In this document: piece after piece, positions 40,166 through 51,071 of the stretch
Numbering within the stretch: the stretch's first letter is position 1
How the letters are laid out: each line of letters starts with the position of its first letter
Origin: Ephydatia muelleri
Lineage: Eukaryota > Porifera > Demospongiae > Spongillida > Spongillidae
Length of the DNA stretch: 64,000 nucleotides
NCBI GenBank assembly: GCA_013339895.1
Contig: JABACO010000008.1
Span: forward strand, 9,880,403 to 9,944,402
Direction of reading: 5' to 3'
Notes under the pieces: generated by a model
The model's database searches: none
What the model saw: only the letters and a program-made list of their open reading frames with translations
What the model was told of the DNA's origin: nothing
Position numbers and translations under genes: made by a program

Positions 40166-40769
40166 GTGTGATTGTCAATGTGCGTCTTTGTTTTGTGTAT
40201 AGTAGGTGTGGTATGTATGTGTAGAGGCAGTTCAATGAGGAGCCTTTTGATTTCATTGGTTGCATGTGGTGTTACATTATGCAAAGCAGCTGGATGCAAT
40301 GAAAGTTATTCATCTGTGCTGCTATGTGGTGTGAATTACCTGGTATCTGGTGCCCATGGTAACTGAATCTGAGAACATTAGTGTGGCAGATATAAGATTT
40401 AGTGTTATTTTACAAAAACAGTATCAGCGAGAAAGAAATGATAGTATACTTGGCTTCACGCATTTTTTGTAGCTGCAAGCTCAGGAACTGTTGCACAATG
40501 ATCAAATTTGAACCTTCACTATCTCTACAGACGTGTACACGTGCACTCATAGATATAACACGCACAAGGTGTATTTATACCTGTAAACATTGAGCTACAC
40601 ACCTGCATGGTGGCTCACAATGTGTGTGTTCATCATTCAAGCCACTTCGTGTGTCTCTAAACAGTCTGTGCTCCTAATGGGGGCCTGAAATAGCACATAG
40701 CACATTTTACATTAGAAATAAAGCCTGGAATACCTTTCTCCAGTGGCAACAGTAGGGGGATGTATGTGT

Positions 40770-40953
40770 CACTGCGCCACAGCATTTAGTATGCAGAGCT
40801 GTGCAGAGTCTGCATATCAACCATATGCAGATGAGTATCATTGAAGTGTTCATATGCAGACGTCTGCATATGGACACTTCAATGATACTCATCTGCATAT
40901 GGTTGATATGCAGACTCTGCACAGCTCTGCATACTAAATGCTGTGGCGCAGTG
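40770..40953. mobile_element. 184-bp foldback element (near-perfect palindrome)
   Basis: Two 92-base arms are inverted copies with one mismatch, with no loop (centre AGAC|GTCT at 40861/40862) and ends CACTGCGCCACAGC...GCTGTGGCGCAGTG. Duplicons 2 and 3 have the uninterrupted sequence GTATGTGTAGTGCTTGC at this place, so it inserted after duplication, with GT repeated at the flanks. A MITE-like foldback is the best description; the superfamily is unknown. Confidence 0.9.
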
Positions 40954-41283
40954 GTAGTGCTTGCAGTGGCTGAGAACAATGTTCTTGCACAATGCTATGA
41001 GTTTCAGACCACCTTTCATGGTTGTAAGGCACTGATTTTTGGATTCTATTAAATTTCAATGCAACCTTAATTTTATTATTATTATTATTATTTTTTGCTT
41101 GTACTGGGAAGTAGGCAAGATATATGATAGGCCCCTTCACAGTAACGATCCCATGTGTAGACACAACATAGATTATGATGTATTGTACAACACACGACAT
41201 CTTCCATACTTGGCAGGCAGAAGTATATATGTCAGTGTAAATGTTGCATGCATGCAGCAGGGGGGAGGGTACGAATGTCTAAT

Positions 41284-41705
41284 GTCCTGAGTGTCATCCC
41301 GGGGGTACATTTGTACACCTAGATGTACAGACATTCAGAATAATGCCACTTTGTTACTGTACACCAAAAATGAAATCCAACAGCACATATAAGTATGTCA
41401 TGCATTGTTAGCTCTGGGCGGAAATAGATAAGATCTAGTTCCTTCTAAAAACTTCAATCTAAGCAAGTTTCTAAAATGAGGTCACGAGGTATATGCTATG
41501 TGCGGAGTTTCACTTTGGCAAACTGGTTAGAAGTTTGTAGAAGGAACTAGACTTTACCTATTTCAGCCCATGCAGAGCTAGAAATGTATGACAAACATAC
41601 AAGTGCTGTTGGATTTCAGTTCCAGTGCACAGTAACAAAATTGAACTAATCTGAATTTCCGTACACCTGGATGTACAAACGTACCCCCAGGATGACGCCC
41701 AGGAC
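41284..41705. repeat. 420-bp inverted repeat, duplicon 1
   Basis: The left end GTCCTGAGTGTCATCCCGGG plus GGTACATTTGTACACC is the inverted, diverged copy of the right end (GTACACCTGGATGTACAAAC then CCCAGGAC). Further inward, AACAGCACATATAAGT and TAGTTCCTTCTA pair with their inverted copies. It lies just downstream of the zinc-finger stop codon. Same element in duplicons 2 and 3. Confidence 0.85.
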
Positions 41706-41819
41706 ATTCATCATTAACGATCTAAACAATATACAGAGTAGGTTCATAGAACAAAAGAAGTTCCTTTTCAAAGAGCGGTACAACTCAATTACATTACAAG
41801 TTCAAGCAGCAAATGCAAG

Positions 41820-42455
41820 TTACATGTTACACGTTTTAAGATGATGCTGCAAAGTTGACTTGTACAGGAAAACTCTATTGCATCTGCATCTGAACCTCTC
41901 GCTAGTATGAATCCTGCAGTGGGCCTTCAATGTACTTAGCCATCTAAATGATTTTTGACAAAAGCATTTGAATACCTCTCCAGTATGAGTAAGCATGTGA
42001 GTTTTCAGACTCGTCTTGTGTGCAAATGCCTTTCCACATTGCTCACACTGATGTGGTTTCTCTCCAGTGTGAGCGAGCATGTGACTTTTCAGACCTGACG
42101 GCCGTGAAAATGTCTTTCCACATTGCTCACACTGATGTGGTTTCTCTCCAGTATGAGTGAGCACGTGACTTTTCAGACTTGACCGCTGTGAAAATGCCTT
42201 TTCACATTGCTCACACTGATGTGGCTTCTCTCTAGAATGAGTGAGCAAGTGAGTTTTCAGATTTGCCCGCCGTGAAAATGCCCTTCCACATTGCTCACAC
42301 TGATGTGGTTTTTCTCCAGTGTGAGTTAGCATGTGATATTTCAGACCTGACTGCCGTGAAAATGCCTTTCCACAGAATGGACACCAATTAGAATGCATTT
42401 TCTTGCTGCTTTCAGCCATACATGGGGACAAGAAGATAATGACACTTGCATTCAA
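41820..42455 (-). CDS. C2H2 zinc-finger protein A, 7 fingers
   Basis: A single-exon frame of 211 residues, nearly all C2H2 fingers. Five canonical fingers (for example HQCEQCGKAFAHKTSLKTHM) are joined by TGEKP or SREKP linkers. The last two are variant fingers with a one-residue spacing between the cysteines (KCFCQKSF...HCRIH and RCRCNRVF...HLKTC). A DNA-binding regulator or transposon-silencing role would fit the class, but no KRAB, SCAN or BTB domain is present. Translation may start at the second Met (MAESSKK) rather than MNASVIIFL. Two paralogues lie upstream at 45.0 and 51.1 kb. Confidence 0.88.
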   Translation of the reverse strand: MNASVIIFLSPCMAESSKKMHSNWCPFCGKAFSRQSGLKYHMLTHTGEKPHQCEQCGRAFSRRANLKTHLLTHSREKPHQCEQCEKAFSQRSSLKSHVLTHTGEKPHQCEQCGKTFSRPSGLKSHMLAHTGEKPHQCEQCGKAFAHKTSLKTHMLTHTGEVFKCFCQKSFRWLSTLKAHCRIHTSERFRCRCNRVFLYKSTLQHHLKTCNM

Positions 42456-43559
42456 TGTTGCACTGTCACAAGTAAGGGTGAATGTATTGGGTACAACTTC
42501 ATCTAGTGCCTATTCTGGAACATTTCTAATTCTACCTCTAAACAAACGGGAAATTGTCACATGTGGGAGTAATCTTTTGACAACAAAAAAACGTCATAAC
42601 AAATCTTCTGTATTGAGAAATTGTGATTTAGGTGTAAGATCAGATACTCTTAGACAAAAACTATGCTCCTTAATTATGTAATTGGTTGTACAGCACGTGA
42701 TGTGACCACGTGGTGGTGGGGTATAATATAGTGGGAGGAAAGCCAGAACTTGAGCATACATTTTATTTCCGTACTTCAATGTTTGGTATTAGTTTTTGGA
42801 AAAAGGGTGAATGTCTGATTGCAGTGACAAGTTGATAAACTACATGACAACAAATATCGAAAGTGTGAAGTTGTCACGTGACTCCGTAATTCAGCATTTT
42901 CGTTTGTGCAACCTGTTCAATGAACACGTTATTTCTCCACCGTTACGCGACGAATTGTTCTGAAAAGCGCTATATATACTATGTCGACGTCTCCATCGAT
43001 TGTCCGAGTCAAAATTTTAACGCGGTAAACCGTTAGAGTATTTAAATAAGTGCTGTTTAGAAATAGTAACAGTTTCTAGATACTTTTACCAACAAGAATT
43101 CCTTATGGGGCATTGCTTTAGCTGGTAAATACGAAAGAGGTGTCTGCAGTACAAACACCGAACCAACCTGTATAGTAGCTTACCTGTTCGATAAAACATT
43201 CATCCAAACTTTATAGGCTTGATTGTCGTCCATTTTCAAATGAATAACATTTTAATTATTCTCGTTATTAATGAGCTTGTTCGCTAAATCATGGCGTGTT
43301 CTTTTCAGAGCCTAACTCAGAGCCCTTCGTCAAGTCGAGCAACACGAAGAGCGCGTTGCAACGTCACTAGTTTGGGAAGCTTTTAAGCAAAAGGGATCTC
43401 TTACTTACTTCGAAATAGCTGTGGTGGCGTCATTTAGGGGGGAGGGGCAAAGGGCAGTAGGCTGGTAACCCTTAACATGCCTATCCACGTACAAGGATGA
43501 ACAAAACACTGCCCAAATTTATCTCTCCAAGTGATAAGTTTCATACTTTGTTAACCATG

Positions 43560-43715
43560 TATCTCCACTCTGGCCACATCCTCACCACTGGATGCATCAG
43601 CCACTGTGGGCTCCTCTGGGAAAGATCCAGGGAGGGGTGTGTGTGGTAACCTAGTGACAGCACAACTAAAGAGGGGGTTCCCCTTCTGGCTCATCACTAG
43701 TTGGGGTTTAAAAGG
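43560..43715 (-). pseudogene. ESF1 exon-4 relic, duplicon 2
   Basis: The same decayed match as in unit 1: CATCCTCACCACTGGATGCA, GGGCTCCTCTGGGAA, CAGCACAACTAAAG, CATCACTAGT. The CACCACTGGATGCATC form is closer to ESF1 than in unit 1. Confidence 0.7.
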
Positions 43716-44486
43716 GACATGGTGTGATTGATGTGCGTCTTTGTTTCGTGTATAGTAGGCAGTTCAATGAGGAGCCTTTTGATTTCATTGGTTGCATGTG
43801 GTGTTACATTATGCAAAGCAGGTGAAAGTTATTCATCTGTGCTGCTATGTGGTGTGAATTACCTGGTATCTGGTGCCCATGGTAACTGAATCTGAGAACA
43901 TTAGTGTGGCAGATATAAGATTTAGTGTTATTTTACAAAAACAGTATCAGCGAGAAAGAAATGATAGTATACTTGGCTTCACGCATTTTTTGTAGCTGCA
44001 AGCTCAGGAACTGTTGCACAATGATCAAATTTGAACCTTCACTATCTCTACAGACGTGTACATGTGCACTCATAGATATAACACACACAATGTGCACCTT
44101 GAAATAGAGCCTGGAATACCTTTCTCCAGTGGCAACAGTAGGGGGATGTATGTGTAGTGCTTGCTGTGGCTGAGAACAATGTTCTTGCGCAATGCTATGA
44201 GTTTCAGACCACCTTTCATGGTTGTGAGGCACTGATTTTTGGATTCTATTAAATTTCAATGCAACCTTTATTTTTTTAATATTATTATTATTATTTTTTG
44301 CTTGTACTGGGAAGTAGGCAAGATATATGATAGGCCTCTTCACAGTAACGATCCCATGTGTAGACACAACATAGATTATGATGTATTGTACAACACACGA
44401 CATCTTCCATACTTGGCAGGCAGAAGTATATATGTCAGTGTAAATGTTGCATGCATGCAGCAGGGGGGAGGGTACGAATGTCTAAT

Positions 44487-44917
44487 GTCCTGAGTGTCAT
44501 CCCGGGGGTACATTTGTACACCTAGATGTACAGACATTCAGAATAATGCCACTTTGTAACTGTACACCAGAACTGAAATCCAACAGCACATATAAGTCTG
44601 TCATGCATTACTAGCTCTGGGAGGAAATAGGTAAGATCTAGTTCCTTCTAAAAAAACTTCAATCTAACCAAGTTTCTAAAATGAGGTCCACTGAGCATAC
44701 GAGGTATATGCTACGTGCGGAGTTTCACTTTGGCAAACTGTTTAGGAAGTTTGTAGAAGGAACTAGACTTCACCTATTTCAGCCCAGAGCTAGAAATGTA
44801 TGACAAACATACAAGTGCTGTTGGATTTCAGTTCCAGTGCACAGTAACAAAATTGAACTAATCTGAATTTCCGTACACCTGGATGTACAAACGTACCTCC
44901 AGGATGACGCCCAGGAC
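44487..44917. repeat. 420-bp inverted repeat, duplicon 2
   Basis: Same inverted-repeat element as at 41284, with a few indels. Confidence 0.85.
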
Positions 44918-45031
44918 ATTCATCATTAACGATCTAAACAATATACAGAGTAGGTTCATTGAACAAAAGAAGTTCCTTTTCAAAGAGCGGTACAACTCAA
45001 TTACATTACAAGTTCAAGCAGCAAATGCAAG

Positions 45032-45751
45032 TTACATGTTACACGTTTTAAGATGATACTGCAAAGTTGACTTGTACAGGAAAACTCTATTGCATCTGCA
45101 TCTGAACCTCTCGCTAGTATGAATCCTGCAGTGGGCCTTCAATGTACTTAGCCATCTAAATGATTTTTGACAAAAGCATTTGTATACCTCTCCAGTATGA
45201 GTAAGCATGTGAGTTTTCAGATTTGTCTTGTGTGCAAATGCCTTTCCACATTGCTCACAGTGATGTGGTTTCTCTCCAGTGTGAGCGAGCATGTGACGAT
45301 TCAGACCTGACGGCCCTGAAAATACCTTTCCACATTGCTCACACTGATGTGGTTTCTCTCAAGTGTGAGCGAGCATGTGACTTTTCAGAAGTGACGCCCG
45401 TGAAAATGCCTTTCCACATTGCTCACACTGATGTGGTTTCTCTCCAGTATGAGTGAGCAAGTGAGTTTTCAGATTTGACCGCTGTGAAAATGCCTTTCCA
45501 CATTGCTCACACTGATGCGGCTTCTCTCTAGAATGAGTGAGCAAGTGAGTTTTCAGATTTGACAGCCGTGAAAATGCCCTTCCACATTGCTCACACTGAT
45601 GTGGTTTTTCTCCAGTGTGAGTTAGCATGTGATATTTCAGACCTGACTGCCGTGAAAATGCCTTTCCACAGAATGGACACCAATTAGATTGCATTTTCTT
45701 GCTGCTTTCAGCCATACATGGGGACAAGAAGATAATGACACTTGCATTCAA
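45032..45751 (-). pseudogene. C2H2 zinc-finger gene B with in-frame stop in a linker
   Basis: Paralogue of genes A and C with eight finger units. The frame from 45751 runs four fingers and then meets TGA at 45359-45361, where the linker should read THTGEKP (GGA to TGA, one base). The same frame continues open through four more fingers to 45032. Either a recent nonsense pseudogene or a truncated four-finger protein of 130 residues; readthrough is a remote option. The last two fingers are the same variants as in A. Confidence 0.85.
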
Positions 45752-45952
45752 TGTTGCACTGTCACAAGTAAGGGTGAATGTATTGGGTACAACTTCATCT
45801 AGTGCCTATTCTGGAACATTTCTAATTCTACCTCTAAACAAACGGGAAATTGTCACATGTGGGAGTAATCTTTTGACAACAAAAAAACGTCATAACAAAT
45901 CTTCTGTATTGAGAAATTGTGATTTAGGTGTAAGATCAGATACTCTTAGACA

Positions 45953-48332
45953 CACGGCTGTTTCGTCCGTGACAATAGGTTTTGTAATTAGATTGAATAA
46001 ACCGAATTACGGTATTGATAAATATGGCGTACAATAAGCTCATTATAAAACTAACATCTAAAGGAGGCAGTTTATGCAAAGCCCGTTACAGTAATGCAAA
46101 ATCCTATCGATGCTAGCTATAAAACAACCACTTACTAATCCCATACTGCGTATGCGCAAGGAAAAGCACATCGGCTCAATATACACTAACAGTTGCGCAT
46201 CGCGATACTTATTTACCTGTCTAAAATTCGACGATTTGGTTGCTACTTTTCTCCAAATCCCGCCTTATAAACTCCATGTTAAAAAGTAAGAAGTGAAGTT
46301 CAAAGAAAGGTTAGTCATGCTATGAATACTACAGGCTCCCACGCGCCCTATATAGGCCATACAACGAAACAAACCACAAACTGTTTCTAATGAATACCGC
46401 GTGTAGTAGCTGTAAATTGGAAGACCTATGCCGGGTCTGTGGGTGCAAGCTAAACAAAGGGTGAGGAAGCAGGCGGTATTATCTGCTAAGCTAGAACGCC
46501 ACACGCGTGCATACAAGTGCACAAGCTTCACTGAGAAATTGCTTCCATCCAAAGACTGCCCTGAGATCCACCCACCAATGTTCTGCAGCAAGTGCCAATT
46601 GGTGTTAAGGAGGAAGATTGCAGCGCAAAAGGAGAAGCCACATACAAGTGCTTACTGAAGCCGTATGATTGGTTCAGATGGGTGCAAGGTATGGATAGAT
46701 CTAGCAATTGTCATATATCTTTTTACCACATGCACTCCAAGGTTGTCTATAAGGATAGATGGCCCAAATACAGGCCATATTCTGGAAACAGCTGAAATTG
46801 TGGAGCCATTGCCACCAATAATAAAGATCGCCCCCCCCCCCCCCCAGCAGCTAAATCCACCCAGACACTCTCTTTAATGAGTTGGAATGCTCTATCTGTC
46901 TGGGTGTGTTCCCCATGTGACAGGCTAGTATGTGCCACTTGACTGGTGGGATCCACCTATATAGCTATCTGCAGCATGCTGTCCCTGCTATCACTCCACT
47001 GCACCCTTGGAGTGCAGGGATGTCAATTCCACATCTAGCTTGATTCAGCAACTCCTGCATGATGTTATGGTGGCATGTGGCACATGCAAGAGCATCATGA
47101 AAGCAATCCGCTACGCCTCACATTGTTACGGCACTACTGACAAGAAATGCACTTGTTAGTGAAGTCCTGCATGCACCAGATGCTAAATGCTAATAAGAAC
47201 TGCATGCAGATTCCAACAGGAGGGACAGTAAGTGTAAATGAAATTTAACACTGATCTGTCATATACAACCTTTGAAGATGGTTTGCATATCCACACCACG
47301 AGCACCACTCTCTGAGCTCACCACAAGTGCTATGTTCATGAACTTCAGAAGACACGATCCATGCTGAGTGCTGGTGCTGAGGATGCTGATATCTTGTTTG
47401 AGGATGAACTGAGTGAGGAAAGGAAAGAAAAGTTACTCCATGATGCAGGGATCACTATTAACATTCCACTGAAGCAAGCTAGGACTTGCCATCAAATCCA
47501 TGCTTGGAATCCCGTGGATTCTTAACAGGTTAGCCACATCCATGCAGCAGCAAATTAAAGGAGTATGTGCGTAGATAACCATAACTTTCCCTTAACTTCC
47601 TTACAGGTGGTTGAAGCAAGCTGGGGTAGGACAGCACATTTTGGGGTATGAAAAGAACTGTAAAAATGCATCTCCTGAAGGATCACATGGTGAAGTGCAT
47701 GGATGTCAACACACCAAGCAGGCTGTGGCTTAATGGGAGAGCAGGGAGCTGAATCAATTCATGCAAAATGTAAACTAAAGCTAAAAAGCATAATGAAGGA
47801 GCACTACCTCAATGTCCCACACCATATGGATCAACTGCAGTACCGCGGCCAGTGACAAGGACAAGGAAAAAGATTAAAACATGAATATTAAATCCAAATG
47901 GCGGCGCAGTTTGACATATTCAGCGGACAAAATACTTACTCACGAGCGCGCGTGGGAGCCTAACGACAACAAAAACAACTGAAACAACCTCTTCACCTCC
48001 CATGACAATATTTTAGTAACAAAAAATAAGGCGGGATTTGTCACAAACCCGTGCGATTCGTGGGTACCCACGCTTGTACCATTAATCTTTGAACGGATGG
48101 CTCTTTTTAGAATAAATAGACAGGCAATGAAATTGGTATCATTGTGTTTCAAATGCTTCGCTGCACATAGCTGTGCCATCAAATCGTAGATATTGTGAAA
48201 GGTGTGCTTAAAATCCTGCTTTCCGGATTACATGTGTTGCTAGGGAGTTAATTAGTCATGTTGCTAGGTAATTAACATTCATAGTGGGTGTGGGCCTAAT
48301 GTCCACGTTTCAATGCAATTGTAACAGCCGTG
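45953..48332. mobile_element. 2,380-bp DNA transposon with TIRs and GACA target duplication
   Basis: The ends are CACGGCTGTT (45953-45962) and AACAGCCGTG (48323-48332), a 10-bp perfect terminal inverted repeat. GACA flanks both ends (45949-45952 and 48333-48336). The uninterrupted sites TTAGACAAAAACT (42650) and TTAGACAAAACT (52322) in duplicons 1 and 3 have a single GACA, which proves insertion. The interior holds a broken RAG1-N-terminal-like frame and a C15 run at 46832. No intact transposase core is seen, so this copy is probably non-autonomous or internally deleted. Confidence 0.92.
46402..47530 (+). pseudogene. RAG1 N-terminal-like zinc-finger/RING pseudogene inside the transposon
   Basis: Fragments in shifting frames give, in order: CSSCKLEDLCRVCGCKLNK (46402-46458); after a frameshift, LERHTRAYKCTSFTEKLLPS and DCPEIHPPMFCSKCQLVLRR (46490-46620); NELECSICLGVF and CDRLVCAT then TGA (46877-46940); CPCYHSTAPLECRDVNST and LLHDVMVACGTCKSIMKAIR then YASHCYG (46980-47134); MQIPTGGT (about 47207); KEKLLHDAGITINIPLKQA (about 47425). 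This order matches the RAG1 N-terminal zinc region (LCRICG...IHPTEFCHNC), RING (C..C...CP.C) and the following zinc finger, and the related N-RAG family I remember from invertebrate mobile elements. Several stops and frameshifts; not functional. Family assignment is from memory. Confidence 0.55.
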
Positions 48333-49196
48333 GACAAAAACTATGCTCCTTAATTATGTAATTGGTTGTACAGCACGTGATGTGACCACGTGGTGGTGGG
48401 GTATAATATAGTGGGAGGAAAGCCAGAACTTGAGCATACATTTTATTTCCGTACTTCAATGTTTGGTATTAGTTTTTGGAAAAAGGGTGAATGTCTGATT
48501 GCAGTGACAAGTTGATAAACTACATGACAACAAATATCGAAAGTGTGAAGTTGTCACGTGACTCCGTAATTATTCAGCATTTTCGTTTGTGCAACCTGTT
48601 CAATGAACACGTTATTTCTCCACCGTTACGCGACGAATTGTTCTGAAAAGCACTATATATACTATGTCGACGTCTCCATCGATTGTCCGAGTCAAAATTT
48701 TAACGCGGTAAACCGTTAGAGTATTTAAATAAGTGCTGTTTAGAAATAGTAACAGTTTCTAGATACTTTTACCAACAAGAATTCCTTATGGGGCATTGCT
48801 TTAGCTGGTAAATACGAAAGAGGTGTCTGCAGTACAAACACCGAACCAACCTGTATAGTAGCTTACCCATTTTCAAATGAATAATATTTTAATTATTCTC
48901 GTTATTAATGAGCTTGTTCGCTAAATCATGGCGTGTTCTTTTCAGAGCCTAACTCAGAGCCCTTCGTCAAGTCGAGCAACACGAAGAGCTAGCGTTGCAA
49001 CGTCACTAGTTTGGGAAGCTTTTAAGCAAAAGGGATCTCTTACTTACTTCGAAATAGCTGTGGTGGTGTCATTCAGGGGGGAGGGGCAAGGGCAGTAGGC
49101 TGGTAACCCTTAACATGCCTATCCACGTATAAGGATGAACAAAACACTGCCCAAATTTATCTCTCCAAGTGACAAGTTTCATACTTTGCTAACCAT

Positions 49197-49352
49197 GTAT
49201 CTCCACCTCTGGCCACATCCTCACCACTGGATGCATCAGCCTCTTTGGGCTCCTCTGGGAAAGATCCAGGGAGGGGGGTGTGTGGTAACCTAGTGACAGC
49301 ACAACTAAAGAGGGGGTTCCCCTTCTGGCTCATCACTAGTTGGGGTTTAAAA
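49197..49352 (-). pseudogene. ESF1 exon-4 relic, duplicon 3
   Basis: Same decayed ESF1 exon-4 match as in units 1 and 2 (CATCCTCACCACTGGATGCA, CAGCACAACTAAAG, CATCACTAGT). Confidence 0.7.
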
Positions 49353-50528
49353 GGGACATGGTGTGATTGATGTGCGTCTTTGTTTTGTGTATAGTAGGTG
49401 TGGTATGTATGTGTAGAGGCAGTTCAATGAGGAGCCTTTTGATTTCATTGGTTGCTTGTGGTGTTACATTATGCAAAGCAGCTGGATGCAATGAAAGTTA
49501 TTCATCTGTGCTGCTATGTGGTGTGAATTACCTGGTATCTGGTGCCCATGGTAACTGAATCTGAGAACATTAGTGTGGCAGATATAAGATTTAGTGTTAT
49601 TTTACAAAAACAGTATCAGCAAGAAAGAAATGATAGTTTACTTGGCTTCACGCATTTTTTGTAGCTGCAAGCTCAGGAACGGTTGCACAATGATTAAATT
49701 TGAACCTTCACTATCTCTACAGACGTGTACATGTGCACTCATAGATATAACACGCACAAGGTGTATTTATACCTGTAAACATTGAGCTACACACCTGCAT
49801 GGTGGTTCAAATGTGTGTGTTCATCATTCAAGCCACTTTGTGTGTCTCTAAACAGTCTGTGCTCCTAATGGGGGCCTCAAATAGCACATAGCACATTTTT
49901 ATGTGTTTTGCCTGCTTTCCTCATCCATTGTGATTTATGTTGTGCCTAATTCTCGACTGGATTTGGACTATTGAGCACGAATAAAGTTAAATGCTTTATA
50001 TCTCCCCCATCCATTTTCCAAGGACAGTGGCCTCTGACCCTAACAGTATTTGGTCTATCAATTGAGAGGGATCACATGCCCTATACATTCTACTGTGGAA
50101 GGCTGCGGGCCATGAATAGTATCAGAGATCTCTGGTAGCACCTTAAAATAAAGCCTGGAATACCTTTCTCCAGTGGCAACAGTAGGGGGATGTATGTGTA
50201 GTGCTTGCTGTGGCTGAGAACAATGTTCTTGCACAATGCTATGAGTTTCAGACCACCTTTCATGGTTGTGAGGCACTGATTTTTGGATTCTATTAAATTT
50301 CAATGCAACCTGTATTTTATTATTATTATTATTATTTTTTTGCTTGTACTGGGAAGTAGGCAAGACATATGATAGGCCCCTTCACAGTAACGATCCCATG
50401 TGTAGACACAACATAGATTATGATGTATTGTACAACACATGACATCTTCCATACTTGGCAGGCAGAAGTATATATGTCAGTGTAAATGTTGCATGCATGC
50501 AGCAGGGGGGAGGGTACGAATGTCTAAT

Positions 50529-50959
50529 GTCCTGGGCATCGTCCCGGGGGTACATTTGTACACCTAGATGTACAAACATTCAGAATAATGCCACTTTGTT
50601 ACTGTGCACCAGAAATGAAATCCAACAGCACATATAAGTCTGTCATGCATTGTTAGCTCTGGGCGGAAATAGATAAGATCTAGTTCCTTCTAAAAAACTT
50701 CAATCTAACCAAGTTTCTAAAATGAGGTCCACTGTGCATACGAGGTATATGCTACGTGCGGAGTTTCACTTTGGCAAACTAGTTAGAAGTTTGTAGAAGG
50801 AACTAGACTTTAGCTATTTCAGCCCAGAGCTAGAAATGTATGACAAACATACAAGTGCTGTTGGATTTCAGTTCCAGTGCACAGTAACAAAATTGAACTA
50901 ATCTGAATTTCCGTACACACCTGGATGTACAAACGTACCCCCAGGATGACGCCCAGGAC
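50529..50959. repeat. 420-bp inverted repeat, duplicon 3
   Basis: Same element as at 41284 and 44487. Its left end reads GTCCTGGGCATCGTCCCGGG, closer to the right arm than in the other copies. Confidence 0.85.
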
Positions 50960-51071
50960 ATTCATCAAATGATCAAAACAATATACAGAGTAGGTTCATA
51001 GAACAAAAGAAGTTCCTTTTCAAAGAGCGGTACAACTCAATTACATTACAAGTTCAAGCAGCAAATGCAAG

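Larger units (their letters stand above)
39847..43410. repeat. Tandem duplicon unit 1 (zinc-finger array)
   Basis: First of three copies of a segment that begins GAAATAGCTGTGG and ends after GGGAAGCTTTTAAGC. Order: ESF1 exon-4 relic, body, 420-bp inverted repeat, zinc-finger gene on the minus strand, then its 5' flank (42657-43410). Copies are nearly identical over hundreds of bases. This copy alone has the foldback at 40770. Confidence 0.92.
43411..49050. repeat. Tandem duplicon unit 2, split by a transposon
   Basis: Second copy of the zinc-finger duplicon (43411-45952 and 48333-49050), interrupted by the 2,380-bp element at 45953-48332. It lacks about 280 bp between 44100 and 44160 that copies 1 and 3 retain in part. 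Confidence 0.92.

Noticed and set aside
40172..40366. 64-codon frame conserved in duplicons 1 and 3
   Set aside because: Conservation is explained by recent duplication; it is lost in unit 2 and shows no protein features.
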